Under the pieces are notes generated by a model. The model did not search any database. It had not been told where the DNA came from and saw nothing but the letters and a program-made list of their open reading frames with translations. From UBA8437 sp003445035 (GTDB lineage: Bacteria; Planctomycetota; Planctomycetia; Planctomycetales; Planctomycetaceae): a stretch of DNA of 23,075 bases. This document shows, piece after piece, positions 14,255 through 22,826 of this stretch. The DNA is taken from contig CALCHI010000565.1 of assembly GCA_937901285.1 (NCBI GenBank), positions 1-23,075 of the forward strand, read 5' to 3'. Every line of letters starts with the position of its first letter. Positions within the stretch are counted from its first letter, which is position 1. The position numbers and the translations under genes were made by a program.

Positions 14255-17200
14255 ATGACATCGCCTCTCCGTTCTCCACTGGAGCGACTCCGTCGACGGG
14301 CTCGTCGTGTCCTGCTGGCACGTGGGATTGGACTGTGCCTGGCGGCGGCCCTGGCCAGCACCGCGGCGGCCGTGGGATTCGATTGGCTGTTTCATCTCGA
14401 TGACAGCGGTCACCGTGGACTGGTGCTGCTGGGCCTGCTGCTGGCACACCTGGTCGCGACATGGCACTGGCTGATCGCACCATTGACGGTGCCGCTCAGC
14501 GACCTGGCCCTGGCGATCCGCGTCGAGCGACGGTTCCCCGAACTCCAGGACCAACTCTCCAGTGGCTTGCAGTTTTCTAGCGATGTCGCTGACCAGCCAC
14601 TGGGATCGCCGAGATTGAAGCAACGGGTCATCGACTCAGCCGTCGAGGCCCTGGACCGGATCGATATCGACACCGTCGTCGAGCCGCGGACCGCCCAACG
14701 TGCGGCACTGATCGCCTCGGGACTCGCCGCCCTCGGTCTCGCCCTGACCGTGTACAGCCCACTCGCCGCCGAAACCGGCCTCGGTCGGCTGTTCCTGCTT
14801 TCCGAAGATCAGTGGCCCCGCCAGGTTGACCTCAAGTTCCTCGACTCCAATCTCTCGCCGTCTGCCTGGGATGCAACCCACGGGGTCAGACTTCCGGCAG
14901 GTGAGCCCCTCGAGCTGGCGGTCGCCAACAGTCGTGGAGTCCTTCCCGACGATTCGGTCATCGAAGTCCGTGCCTCCCAGAGCCGTCGTCGCTCCAACCA
15001 GTTGCTCGCCGTGCAATCCCTGGAGCATTCGACGCGTTCCCACGCTGACGAACCACGGCGGAATGTGGGAACCACGCTGCTGACTCCACCCGACGGCTTC
15101 GACACTCTCGAATTTCGTGCCCGGGGAGGAGACGACGCGACACCGTGGATCCCGCTGGCGATCACCCCTCCCCCATTGCTGGAATCCCTCGAGGTCGTTC
15201 TCCATCCGCCGGCCTACTCGGGCCGACCCGCCCGACAGCTGCCCGAGGGAAGCGGTGACATAGAGGCCTGGATCGGAACACGGGCGGAAATCACCGCGGT
15301 GATCAACCAGCCGATTCGGCAAGCGACCCTGCTTCGGGGCGACCAGCCACCGCTCCCGGTTTCGATCGCCGCCGACGACCGGACACTCCGGGCCTCCTTC
15401 ACGGTGGAGACGCCCGGAATCTCCGACTGGCACTTCTCGCTGGTCGACCGTGACGGCTTGACAGCCGAACGGCCTGAACGGTTCGAACTTCGCGGGTTGG
15501 TCGACCGGTTGCCCGAGATCGAAATCGTCGAACCGGCAGGCAACATCCAGGCCACGCCCCGGGCCACCGTCCATCTTGAAGTGACAGCACGTGATGACCT
15601 CGGATTGACCGGCGTTCACCTGGTCATCCGCGAGATCAACGCTTCCGAGTCAGCCGAAACACGGGTGCGGTTGCACGAATCGCATTCCGGTGACGGCGTG
15701 TTGCTGATCGATCACCCATGGCAGCTGGACCGAGACGAGCTGGTGGTGGGGACGGAATTCGACTTTCACGTGGAGGCCGGCGATGCCCGAGATCTCGACG
15801 CTCCGCGTGTGGGACGCTCGACGACAAGAACCCTGACTATCGTCACCCCCTCTGCCAAGCGCGACCAATTGGACACCCGACAGCGGATGATCCTGAAGTC
15901 ACTGGCCAAAATCCTGGCTCGTCAACGGACCGCACGCACGCACATCACCTTCCTGGAGGTCCAGTGGGAGGCGGTTGGCCAACTGCGGGCCGACGAACGT
16001 GAAATCCTGCTGGCCACCGAAGTTCATCAGCAGCAATTCGCGGCCCAGTTGGCCGAAGTCGAGACCGGACTGGCTCGACGTGCCCGGCAGTTGATTGCCG
16101 AACGGTTCGCCAATCGGATCGATGACCCCGCTGCCACCCGCGATCTCGACCGAATTGCCACGGACCTCGAAGGCCTCGACCAACGAGAGCTTCCCGAACT
16201 GGAATCTGCCCTCGCCGATACGAGACGACGTCTCGACGACCCATCCACAATTGATCTTCAGGACCCGTTGATGGAGATCGGCCGGTGGCAGGACCGGGTG
16301 ATCTCGACACTCCAATCACTCATCGAAGACCTGGCCCCCGCTCAAACCCACCGCGAACAACTCGGTGAGATTCGCGGCATCACTGAACGGCAGCAGCAGC
16401 TTCTCAACGACACCGCATCCCGCCCCGAGAAAACACTCGACCTGCCGACCAATCAACTCACCCTGCAACAACAGGCCGATCTTCGCAGGATGGCTCGACA
16501 GCAATTCGATCTCGCAGATCGACTCGACCGACTCGGCCAACGTATCGGGCCGGACACACCTGCCGACGAACGCTCAACGTCGCTGTCGTCCGACCTCGCC
16601 GCCGCCCAAGCGATCCTCCACAAGGCCGGAACCGTTGCCGCGATGAAAGAGTCGGCCGGAGCCATCGAACGGAATCACCTCGGAGAGGCCCAGCAGGCCC
16701 AGCAGGTGATTCTCGAACATCTCTCCCAGATCGAACGCTCTCTCCAGGGCAATGTGACAACCGACGACCAGGCGAGACTGGCCAGGCTCGACAGGATGAT
16801 CACCCGGGTCAGACAGTTCACGGCCACGCAGTCCGTACTCCGCACCGACACCCGAAGTGCCAACGACCAATCGGCAGCCGATTCTGTTCGTCGGCGTTTG
16901 GAGAACCGACAGGAGATTCTCTGGCGCGACACCCTGCAGTCGGTCGACACCATCGGAGGTCTCAGATTGTCCAAGGCACAGGCCGTCGCCCGTCGAGCCG
17001 CCGACTTGATGAGACGTGCAACCGACGTGATCCGACAGCCGGCGGCCACCACCGCCCTCTCGGCCCAGTCCCTGGCCATCGAACGGCTCGAAACCCTACA
17101 GCAGATGCTCGCCGAACAACGCCAGGAAACCCACGCCACTTTGGCCGAGGAACGCACGCGGAGATCCTCCCAGGGCCTCGCGGGACTTTTCGGCCGACAG

Positions 17201-17899
17201 GACCGTCTGGCGAGGCGAACTCGCAGTCTCCACGACGAACGCCAACGCCGCGGACGATGGACACGACCGCTGCTGAAACAACTTCGCGAACTGGTCGAGC
17301 AACAGCAGAAAATGATCGAAGACACCCGGGCGGTGTCCTTGCCGGAAGTCGGGAAATCGGATTCGGAACGGTCTCTCGAAGAGATCGCCAGCCAGATGCG
17401 GATCGCCACCGCATCGCTCCGCCGTCGGCAAACGGGCACAACGACCCAGCGAGCACAACAACAGGCCCTGGCGCTGCTCGATCGATGGCTGGGCCGTTTG
17501 CGAGCCGCGGCTCCTCAGGATCCCGGGTCTAAGGGAACGCCGATGTCGCCGAGTGATCCGAATGCGGCTCCGACCGGTGTCCCACCCGGCCGGACGGACA
17601 GACCGGACAAATCGCCAAAGGATGGATCCGACACGATCACCGGCAACCCGGGATCACGGCCGACCGGGACTGCCGGCCAGGCAATTCGCGTTGGGGAAGT
17701 CGCCGGCGCTGTCCGGATAGAAGCTCTTCGACGAGCTCCGTGGGGCGACCTGCCTCCCGCGGTGCGTCGCAGGCTGTCTCAATCCGGCCGGGAACGGACA
17801 CCCGATCGTTACAGCGAACTGGTCCGCCGTTACTACGAATCGCTGGCCGGCAGCCAGCGACCACGAGACGACCGTCATCAAAGGGAATCTCGAAGATGA
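14255..17899 (+). CDS. Very long DUF4175-like membrane protein with extended coiled coil
   Basis: A 1214-residue protein. Membrane helices lie near residues 22-45, 55-75 and 148-170. Residues 180-530 are beta-rich, with repeated PPAYSGRPARQLPEGSG-type and bacterial-Ig-like stretches. From about 530 to 1090 the sequence is dominated by Gln, Arg, Glu and Leu (for example LRRMARQQFDLADRLDRL) and should be a long coiled coil. A Pro/Gly/Ser/Thr linker follows, then a conserved-looking end, WGDLPPAVRRRL...YSELVRRYYESLA, which I associate with planctomycete DUF4175-like proteins. The role is not known; the partner is probably the VWA protein encoded 37 bases upstream. No clear ribosome site precedes the ATG at 14255. 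Its TGA overlaps the next gene's ATG as ATGA (17896-17899), so the pseudouridine synthase is translationally coupled. Confidence 0.82.
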   Translation: MTSPLRSPLERLRRRARRVLLARGIGLCLAAALASTAAAVGFDWLFHLDDSGHRGLVLLGLLLAHLVATWHWLIAPLTVPLSDLALAIRVERRFPELQDQLSSGLQFSSDVADQPLGSPRLKQRVIDSAVEALDRIDIDTVVEPRTAQRAALIASGLAALGLALTVYSPLAAETGLGRLFLLSEDQWPRQVDLKFLDSNLSPSAWDATHGVRLPAGEPLELAVANSRGVLPDDSVIEVRASQSRRRSNQLLAVQSLEHSTRSHADEPRRNVGTTLLTPPDGFDTLEFRARGGDDATPWIPLAITPPPLLESLEVVLHPPAYSGRPARQLPEGSGDIEAWIGTRAEITAVINQPIRQATLLRGDQPPLPVSIAADDRTLRASFTVETPGISDWHFSLVDRDGLTAERPERFELRGLVDRLPEIEIVEPAGNIQATPRATVHLEVTARDDLGLTGVHLVIREINASESAETRVRLHESHSGDGVLLIDHPWQLDRDELVVGTEFDFHVEAGDARDLDAPRVGRSTTRTLTIVTPSAKRDQLDTRQRMILKSLAKILARQRTARTHITFLEVQWEAVGQLRADEREILLATEVHQQQFAAQLAEVETGLARRARQLIAERFANRIDDPAATRDLDRIATDLEGLDQRELPELESALADTRRRLDDPSTIDLQDPLMEIGRWQDRVISTLQSLIEDLAPAQTHREQLGEIRGITERQQQLLNDTASRPEKTLDLPTNQLTLQQQADLRRMARQQFDLADRLDRLGQRIGPDTPADERSTSLSSDLAAAQAILHKAGTVAAMKESAGAIERNHLGEAQQAQQVILEHLSQIERSLQGNVTTDDQARLARLDRMITRVRQFTATQSVLRTDTRSANDQSAADSVRRRLENRQEILWRDTLQSVDTIGGLRLSKAQAVARRAADLMRRATDVIRQPAATTALSAQSLAIERLETLQQMLAEQRQETHATLAEERTRRSSQGLAGLFGRQDRLARRTRSLHDERQRRGRWTRPLLKQLRELVEQQQKMIEDTRAVSLPEVGKSDSERSLEEIASQMRIATASLRRRQTGTTTQRAQQQALALLDRWLGRLRAAAPQDPGSKGTPMSPSDPNAAPTGVPPGRTDRPDKSPKDGSDTITGNPGSRPTGTAGQAIRVGEVAGAVRIEALRRAPWGDLPPAVRRRLSQSGRERTPDRYSELVRRYYESLAGSQRPRDDRHQRESRR

Positions 17900-18741
17900 C
17901 ACCACTTGAACAAGACAGTGAAGCCGAGCCGATCCGTCTGCAGAAAGTCCTGGCCCGCGCCGGCGTGGGCTCGAGACGCGCCTGCGAGGAACTGATCCTG
18001 GCCGGCCGCGTTCGCGTCGACGGTCGTGCCGTCAGCCAACTCGGCACCCGGGTCACACCGGGCACCCAGAAAATCGTCGTTGACGGGGAGACGATTCGCA
18101 CCGAGCGGTCCGCGCACTTCCTGTTGAACAAACCAACCGGTTACCTGTGCACCAACAACGATCCCCGCGGCCGCCCCCGAGTGATCGACCTGTTTCCGGC
18201 CAACAGCCCCAGGCTGTTCACCGTCGGGCGACTCGACGAAAACAGCCATGGACTGCTCATCGTGACCAACGACGGCGAGCTGGCTCACCGGCTGATCCAC
18301 CCTCGCTACCAGGTGTCAAGAATCTACCGGGTCCAGGTCGCCGGGATTCCGACCCGTGCCAGTCTCCAGGCACTTCGGGACGGACTCCATTTCTCGGAAG
18401 GCTTCTTCCAGGTGCACTCCGCCAGAAGACTGAAGACTCGAGGCAAGAGCGCCTTCCTGGAACTGGAACTCCGACAGGGGCGCAACCGGGAGATCCGTCG
18501 GCTGATGGCCCGGATCGGACACAAGGTGATGAGTCTCGAACGGATCGCCTTCGGCCCGCTTCGACTGGGCAGACTGAAAGTCGGTGAACACCGGAGGTTG
18601 AGAGCGGACGAACTCAAGTCGCTTCGCGAGTTGATCGACGGGGTCTCCACGTCGCAAGGTCATCGGAGGCAATCGCGGCGACGATCGAGTAAAGTGGTCG
18701 ACAGAAAACGCCGGGGCGGCGGCCGGAAACGTCGCCGCTGA
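17896..18741 (+). CDS. rluB: Pseudouridine synthase, RsuA/RluB/E/F family (RluB-like)
   Basis: Converts a uridine of ribosomal RNA, in RluB U2605 of 23S rRNA, to pseudouridine. The 281-residue protein has an N-terminal S4 RNA-binding domain (about 13-60: RLQKVLARAGVGSRRACEEL) and an RsuA-type catalytic domain with the signature GRLDENSHGLLIVTNDG, in which D114 is the catalytic aspartate; LELELRQGRNREIRRL is also typical. The last 35 residues form a tail rich in Arg, Lys and Ser (ending RKRRGGGRKRRR), likely disordered and RNA-binding. The start ATG overlaps the previous stop as ATGA, with AAAGGGA (17880-17886) 9 bases upstream; the open frame before 17896 is a shadow of the long coiled-coil gene. 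Specificity for RluB rather than RsuA or RluE/F is inferred from size and S4 domain. Confidence 0.9.
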   Translation: MTPLEQDSEAEPIRLQKVLARAGVGSRRACEELILAGRVRVDGRAVSQLGTRVTPGTQKIVVDGETIRTERSAHFLLNKPTGYLCTNNDPRGRPRVIDLFPANSPRLFTVGRLDENSHGLLIVTNDGELAHRLIHPRYQVSRIYRVQVAGIPTRASLQALRDGLHFSEGFFQVHSARRLKTRGKSAFLELELRQGRNREIRRLMARIGHKVMSLERIAFGPLRLGRLKVGEHRRLRADELKSLRELIDGVSTSQGHRRQSRRRSSKVVDRKRRGGGRKRRR

Positions 18742-18785
18742 ACGACCACCGCCTCCTGCAACCAACAGCACCGGCTCGTCGAGGA

Positions 18786-19679
18786 ATGGCCCCGCCCATG
18801 GATGCGGCTGCCCAATCACCGCTCCCCGGACTCGTCCCCGCGGCCAGCCAACAAACGGCCTGCGTGATCGAACAGGTCCGCATGGCCCGCGACACCTACC
18901 GCCTGCGACTGGAATGTCCGGAACTGGCCAGGCAAATCGTCCCCGGCCAGTTCTTCATGGTCCGGGAGCAGGGCGGAAGCGACCCCCTGCTGGGGAGGCC
19001 GTTCGCGTTGTACGACATCGTCAACAATGACGACGGCGATCCGATCGGGGTCGACTTCGGCTATGTCGTTGTCGGCAAACTGACCAGCCGGATGGTCGAC
19101 TGGCAACCCGGCGACACCGTGGACATCTGGGGTCCCCTGGGAAACGGTTTTCCCGCCCCGCCCGACGGTCACCTGGTGATGGTTGCCGGAGGAATCGGCC
19201 AAACACCGTTCCTGGCCGTCACCCGCGAGGCGCTCGGTCAACGGCAGTACGGGGACCCACCACGCGACACCCCGACCCGTCCCGGGACACTCACGCTCTG
19301 CTATGGAGCCCGATCGGAAGAGTACCTGGCGGGAATCGACGATTTCACGACCGACGGCCTGCAGGTCCGTGTCTCGACCGACGATGGCAGCCACGGACAT
19401 CACGGGCTGGTGACCGATCTGCTGAAAGACCTTTTTCGGGAAAGCCCCGAGCCGACAGCCATCTACACCTGCGGTCCCGAGCCCATGATGGAAGCCGTCG
19501 CCGAGATCGCCGCCGAGCACAACACGCCCTGCTGGGCCTCCCTGGAAACTCCCATGGCCTGCGGCTTCGGCATCTGCTTCAGCTGTGTCACTCGGATTCG
19601 GCTCGATGACGGACAATGGGACTACCGCCGCACCTGTGTTGAAGGACCGGTCTTCCGGGCCGAGCAACTGCAATGGTAA
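18786..19679 (+). CDS. pyrK: Dihydroorotate dehydrogenase electron-transfer subunit-like protein (FAD/2Fe-2S)
   Basis: PyrK is the FAD- and 2Fe-2S-containing subunit that lets class 1B dihydroorotate dehydrogenase pass electrons to NAD. This 297-residue protein has the FAD motif RPFALY (71-76), the NAD-binding VAGGIGQTPF (133-142), CGPEPM (229-234) and the 2Fe-2S cysteines C259, C264, C267 and C284. It carries an N-terminal extension of about 24 residues and a 15-residue proline-rich insert near 155-167. GAGGA abuts the ATG at 18786, so the ATG at 18798, four codons in, may be the real start. No pyrD is in the window, so the partner is encoded elsewhere or the protein serves another oxidoreductase. 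It overlaps the following dehydrogenase gene by 7 bases (ATGGTAA). Confidence 0.85.
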   Translation: MAPPMDAAAQSPLPGLVPAASQQTACVIEQVRMARDTYRLRLECPELARQIVPGQFFMVREQGGSDPLLGRPFALYDIVNNDDGDPIGVDFGYVVVGKLTSRMVDWQPGDTVDIWGPLGNGFPAPPDGHLVMVAGGIGQTPFLAVTREALGQRQYGDPPRDTPTRPGTLTLCYGARSEEYLAGIDDFTTDGLQVRVSTDDGSHGHHGLVTDLLKDLFRESPEPTAIYTCGPEPMMEAVAEIAAEHNTPCWASLETPMACGFGICFSCVTRIRLDDGQWDYRRTCVEGPVFRAEQLQW

Positions 19680-22600
19680 ACCGATCACGTTGGCTCCTGC
19701 TGTGCTGGACCGTCGCGGTTTCGATCCTTGGAACCGCAACCGGTTCAGAGGCCGAAGAACCCGTCCGGGTCGCAGCACCGAAGAAGTCGCTCGAAGACGA
19801 ACTGCCCAGGATCCCGCCGGTGGAGCCCGACAAGGCGCTGGCCACCTTCACCGTCCAACATGGATTCCGCCTGCAGTTGGTCGCCAGCGAACCACTCGTG
19901 GCCGATCCGGTCGGGGCCTGTTTCGACGCCGACGGCCGGCTGTACGTCGCCCAGATGCACGGCTACCCGTTCTCGCAGGAACCGACCCGGTTGAACCCCA
20001 AGGGCGGCGGCAAACCCGATGCGGGCATCGTACGGTTGCTCGAAGACACAGACGGAGACGGACGCTTTGACCGCAGCGTGAAGTTCGCCGACAAGATCCG
20101 CTGGCCCACCTCTGTCTGCTGCTACGACGGCGGCGTGTTTGTACTCGCCCCTCCAAAGCTGCATTACTTCAAGGACACCACCGGCGACGGTGTCGCTGAC
20201 GTCCGACGCGTCGTCCTGACGGGATTCGGTCGCGACAACGTGCAGAGTGTCGCCAACAACCTCAAGTGGGGGCTCGACAATCGCATCACCCTGGCCGCCG
20301 GTCGCAACGGTGGCAAGCTGACTCACAAGGGCCGGACCATCCTCACTCTCGGAGGAAAGGACCTCAGTTTCGACCCCCGAACAATTGATGTCCGTGCCCT
20401 GACCGGAGGAGTCCAGTTCGGCAACAGTTTCGACGCCTGGGGCAACCGCTTCGTCTGTAGCAACAGCAACCACATCCAGCACATCGTGCTGCCAAGACGC
20501 TACCTGTCCCGCCGTCCCGGTCTCAGCCCTCCGGCAGCAATCCGTTCGATCGCCGCCGGAGGCGCCGCCGCCCCGGTCTTCCGCAAGAGCGGGGCCGAAC
20601 CGTGGCGGATCGTTCGCACCCGCAGACGGGTCTCGGACCCCAGGACCAAGGCGAGGCTTCCGCGGACCGAACAATTCGCCATCGGATTCTTCACCTCCGC
20701 CACCAGTGTCACCATCTACAACGGCGACGCTTACCCGGAAGCGTTTCGCGGCAACGCGTTCATAGGTGACGTTGGCGGCAACCTCATCCATCGCAAGACC
20801 ATGACCCCCGCGGGCCCGACGTTCATTGCCCGGCGGGCCGACCAGAAGGTCGAGTTCATTGCGTCGACAGACAACTGGTTCCGTCCGGTCAACTTCGTCA
20901 ACGGCCCCGACGGCGCGCTCTACGTTCTCGATATGTACCGCGAGACGATCGAACACCCCTATTCGGTTCCCGAGGACATCAAGAAGTACCTGCGGCTCGA
21001 AAGCGGAGACGACCGCGGCCGGATCTACCGACTGGTCCCCCCGAAGTGGAAACAGCCCAAACCTGTGAAACTCGCTGCCGCTGGCTCACGTGACCTCGTC
21101 AAAGCTCTTGAGTCCGACAACGGCTGGACGAGACAAACGGCACACCGACTGTTGTGGGAACGAAACGACCGCAAGACGGTTCCCCTGCTGGCCAAGACCG
21201 CCATACGCTCCGCCGAACCCCTGGCCCGAGCCCACTCGCTCTGGATTCTCCACGGCCTGGAGGCACTCGAGGATCAGGTCCTGGTTGCTGCACTCGGCGA
21301 TCCCTCACCGCGCGTCCGCGAACATGCGATCGTGCTGGCCGAAGACCGGCTGGATCGTGCCGCTTTTCGCCCGGCCCTGGCACGACTTTCCGGTGACCCG
21401 GATCCTCGTGTCCGCTACCAGGTCGCCTTCAGTCTCGGGACGGTCGGGACCGCCGATCGCCAACTGCCGTTGTCGCGCCTGGCCAAGCGAGCCCCCGCCG
21501 ACAACCACCTGAGGTTCGCCGTGATGAGTTCGAGCCTGGGTCTCGAAAACAAGTTGCTGCAGGCATTGTTGCGGGACAAGGCCTTTCTGGCCAAGAACGG
21601 TTCGTCGGCGTGGCTGAGCGATTTCGCCCGGCTGGCCGGTGCCAACCCGAAACCCAGCGAAGCGATCTCGATTCTGCGACTCGTCCTTGAGCAACAACAC
21701 CCGTCTCGACGGCGAGCCGAATTGCTGACCGCACTGGGGAACGGCCTGTCCCGCCGGGGACAATCGGTTTTGGGGGTCCTGGCCGACCAGGCAACTCCCG
21801 CACCGCTCCGCATCTCCGCCGACCAGGTGTTCCGCCAGGCCGTCACAACCATGGCCGGATCCGCCTCTTCGTCTGCCGACCGCGTCGCCTCGGCACAACT
21901 GCTCGGTTTTGCACCCGCCACGGTGGCTGTTCCCGCCCTGGCCAGCCGACTGGGGCCTGGTGATCCTCCGTCACTGCAACAGGCGGCGGTCGCCTCGTTG
22001 GCACGTCACCCCTCCCCGAAGACCTGGACAGCACTGCTGGCCAACTGGAAGGGCCACAGTCCCCGACTGCGGTCCGACATCGTCGACGTCCTGGTCCAGC
22101 GGCCCACCTCTGCCGGACTGCTGCTGGATGCCGTCGCGGAAGGCCGCGTCCTGATTGCCGACCTGACGGTCGAGAAACGTCAATTGCTGATCAACAACCG
22201 GGCCCCCGCGCTGAGAGTTCGAGCCGCCAAGCTGCTTGCGGGCGCACCCACTCCAAACCGTGCCAAGGTGATCGCCCGCTACACCCCGGCCCTGGACAAG
22301 GCGGGTGACGCCGCTGCCGGAGCCGCCGTCTTCAAGAAACTCTGTTCGGCCTGCCACAAGGTTGGCACCATCGGTCACAAGCTCGGCCCCGATCTCAACA
22401 GCGTCAGCAACAAGTCGCCCCGTGACCTGTTGATCAACATTCTTGACCCCAACCGAGAGGCCCAGCCCAACTTCATGACCTACACGCTGGTCACCACCAA
22501 GGGTCGCGTGTTGACAGGAATCGTGTCAGCCGAAACCGCAGATTCCGTCACGCTGACACGAGCCGAGGGCAAGCGGGACATCGTGCCGCGTTCGCAGATC

Positions 22601-22720
22601 GACATGCTTGTCTCCAACGGCAAGTCGCTGATGCCCGAGGGACTCGAGAAAGAACTCTCCCCCCAGCACCTCCGGGACGTGGTGGCGTGGATCAAGGGCC
22701 TGAAACCGCCCGGCAAGTGA
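19673..22720 (+). CDS. Secreted PVC-type dehydrogenase with HEAT repeats and C-terminal cytochrome c
   Basis: A 1015-residue protein characteristic of Planctomycetes-Verrucomicrobia. A signal peptide occupies residues 1-27 (cleavage after SEA). Residues 50-450 form the membrane-bound dehydrogenase beta-propeller, with FNxxFDAWGN-like and TIYNGDAYPEAFRGNAF, TDNWFRPVNFVNGPDGALYVLDMYRE motifs. Residues 465-870 are HEAT-like helical repeats. The C-terminal domain has one covalent haem site, C891-SA-C894-H895, with M987 in SLMPEGL as likely distal ligand. Related enzymes oxidise sugars or alcohols in the periplasm and pass electrons to a cytochrome, here apparently in the same chain. The cofactor of the propeller is unknown. 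The ATG overlaps the end of the pyrK-like gene; a stem-loop and a second hairpin follow the stop, then a DUF1080 gene starts 106 bases on. Confidence 0.92.
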   Translation: MVNRSRWLLLCWTVAVSILGTATGSEAEEPVRVAAPKKSLEDELPRIPPVEPDKALATFTVQHGFRLQLVASEPLVADPVGACFDADGRLYVAQMHGYPFSQEPTRLNPKGGGKPDAGIVRLLEDTDGDGRFDRSVKFADKIRWPTSVCCYDGGVFVLAPPKLHYFKDTTGDGVADVRRVVLTGFGRDNVQSVANNLKWGLDNRITLAAGRNGGKLTHKGRTILTLGGKDLSFDPRTIDVRALTGGVQFGNSFDAWGNRFVCSNSNHIQHIVLPRRYLSRRPGLSPPAAIRSIAAGGAAAPVFRKSGAEPWRIVRTRRRVSDPRTKARLPRTEQFAIGFFTSATSVTIYNGDAYPEAFRGNAFIGDVGGNLIHRKTMTPAGPTFIARRADQKVEFIASTDNWFRPVNFVNGPDGALYVLDMYRETIEHPYSVPEDIKKYLRLESGDDRGRIYRLVPPKWKQPKPVKLAAAGSRDLVKALESDNGWTRQTAHRLLWERNDRKTVPLLAKTAIRSAEPLARAHSLWILHGLEALEDQVLVAALGDPSPRVREHAIVLAEDRLDRAAFRPALARLSGDPDPRVRYQVAFSLGTVGTADRQLPLSRLAKRAPADNHLRFAVMSSSLGLENKLLQALLRDKAFLAKNGSSAWLSDFARLAGANPKPSEAISILRLVLEQQHPSRRRAELLTALGNGLSRRGQSVLGVLADQATPAPLRISADQVFRQAVTTMAGSASSSADRVASAQLLGFAPATVAVPALASRLGPGDPPSLQQAAVASLARHPSPKTWTALLANWKGHSPRLRSDIVDVLVQRPTSAGLLLDAVAEGRVLIADLTVEKRQLLINNRAPALRVRAAKLLAGAPTPNRAKVIARYTPALDKAGDAAAGAAVFKKLCSACHKVGTIGHKLGPDLNSVSNKSPRDLLINILDPNREAQPNFMTYTLVTTKGRVLTGIVSAETADSVTLTRAEGKRDIVPRSQIDMLVSNGKSLMPEGLEKELSPQHLRDVVAWIKGLKPPGK

Positions 22721-22743
22721 CGGGCACCGCCACCGGTTGCCCG
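22721..22743. repeat. Stem-loop directly after the PVC dehydrogenase stop codon
   Basis: CGGGCA (22721-22726) pairs with TGCCCG (22738-22743), leaving an 11-base loop. It begins at the base after the TGA. No T-tract follows, so it may stabilise the 3' end rather than terminate. Confidence 0.4.
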
Positions 22744-22773
22744 CCCGGCGAACGACCGATACAGTGTCGGCTG

Positions 22774-22789
22774 TCCCGGTTGTCCGGGA
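22774..22789 (+). terminator. Hairpin before the DUF1080 gene, possible terminator
   Basis: TCCCGG (22774-22779) pairs perfectly with CCGGGA (22784-22789) around the loop TTGT, and GATCTTCTTGA with several T follows. It lies between the PVC dehydrogenase gene and the DUF1080 gene. The T-rich tail is short, so partial read-through is likely. Confidence 0.4.
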
Positions 22790-22826
22790 GATCTTCTTGA
22801 GAATCGCACACCGGAGAGACGCCGAC

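Noticed and set aside
19745..20956. 403-codon minus-strand open frame opposite the PVC dehydrogenase gene
   Set aside because: Asp/Gly/Val-rich shadow frame with no motif; the plus-strand gene has signal peptide, propeller and haem motifs.
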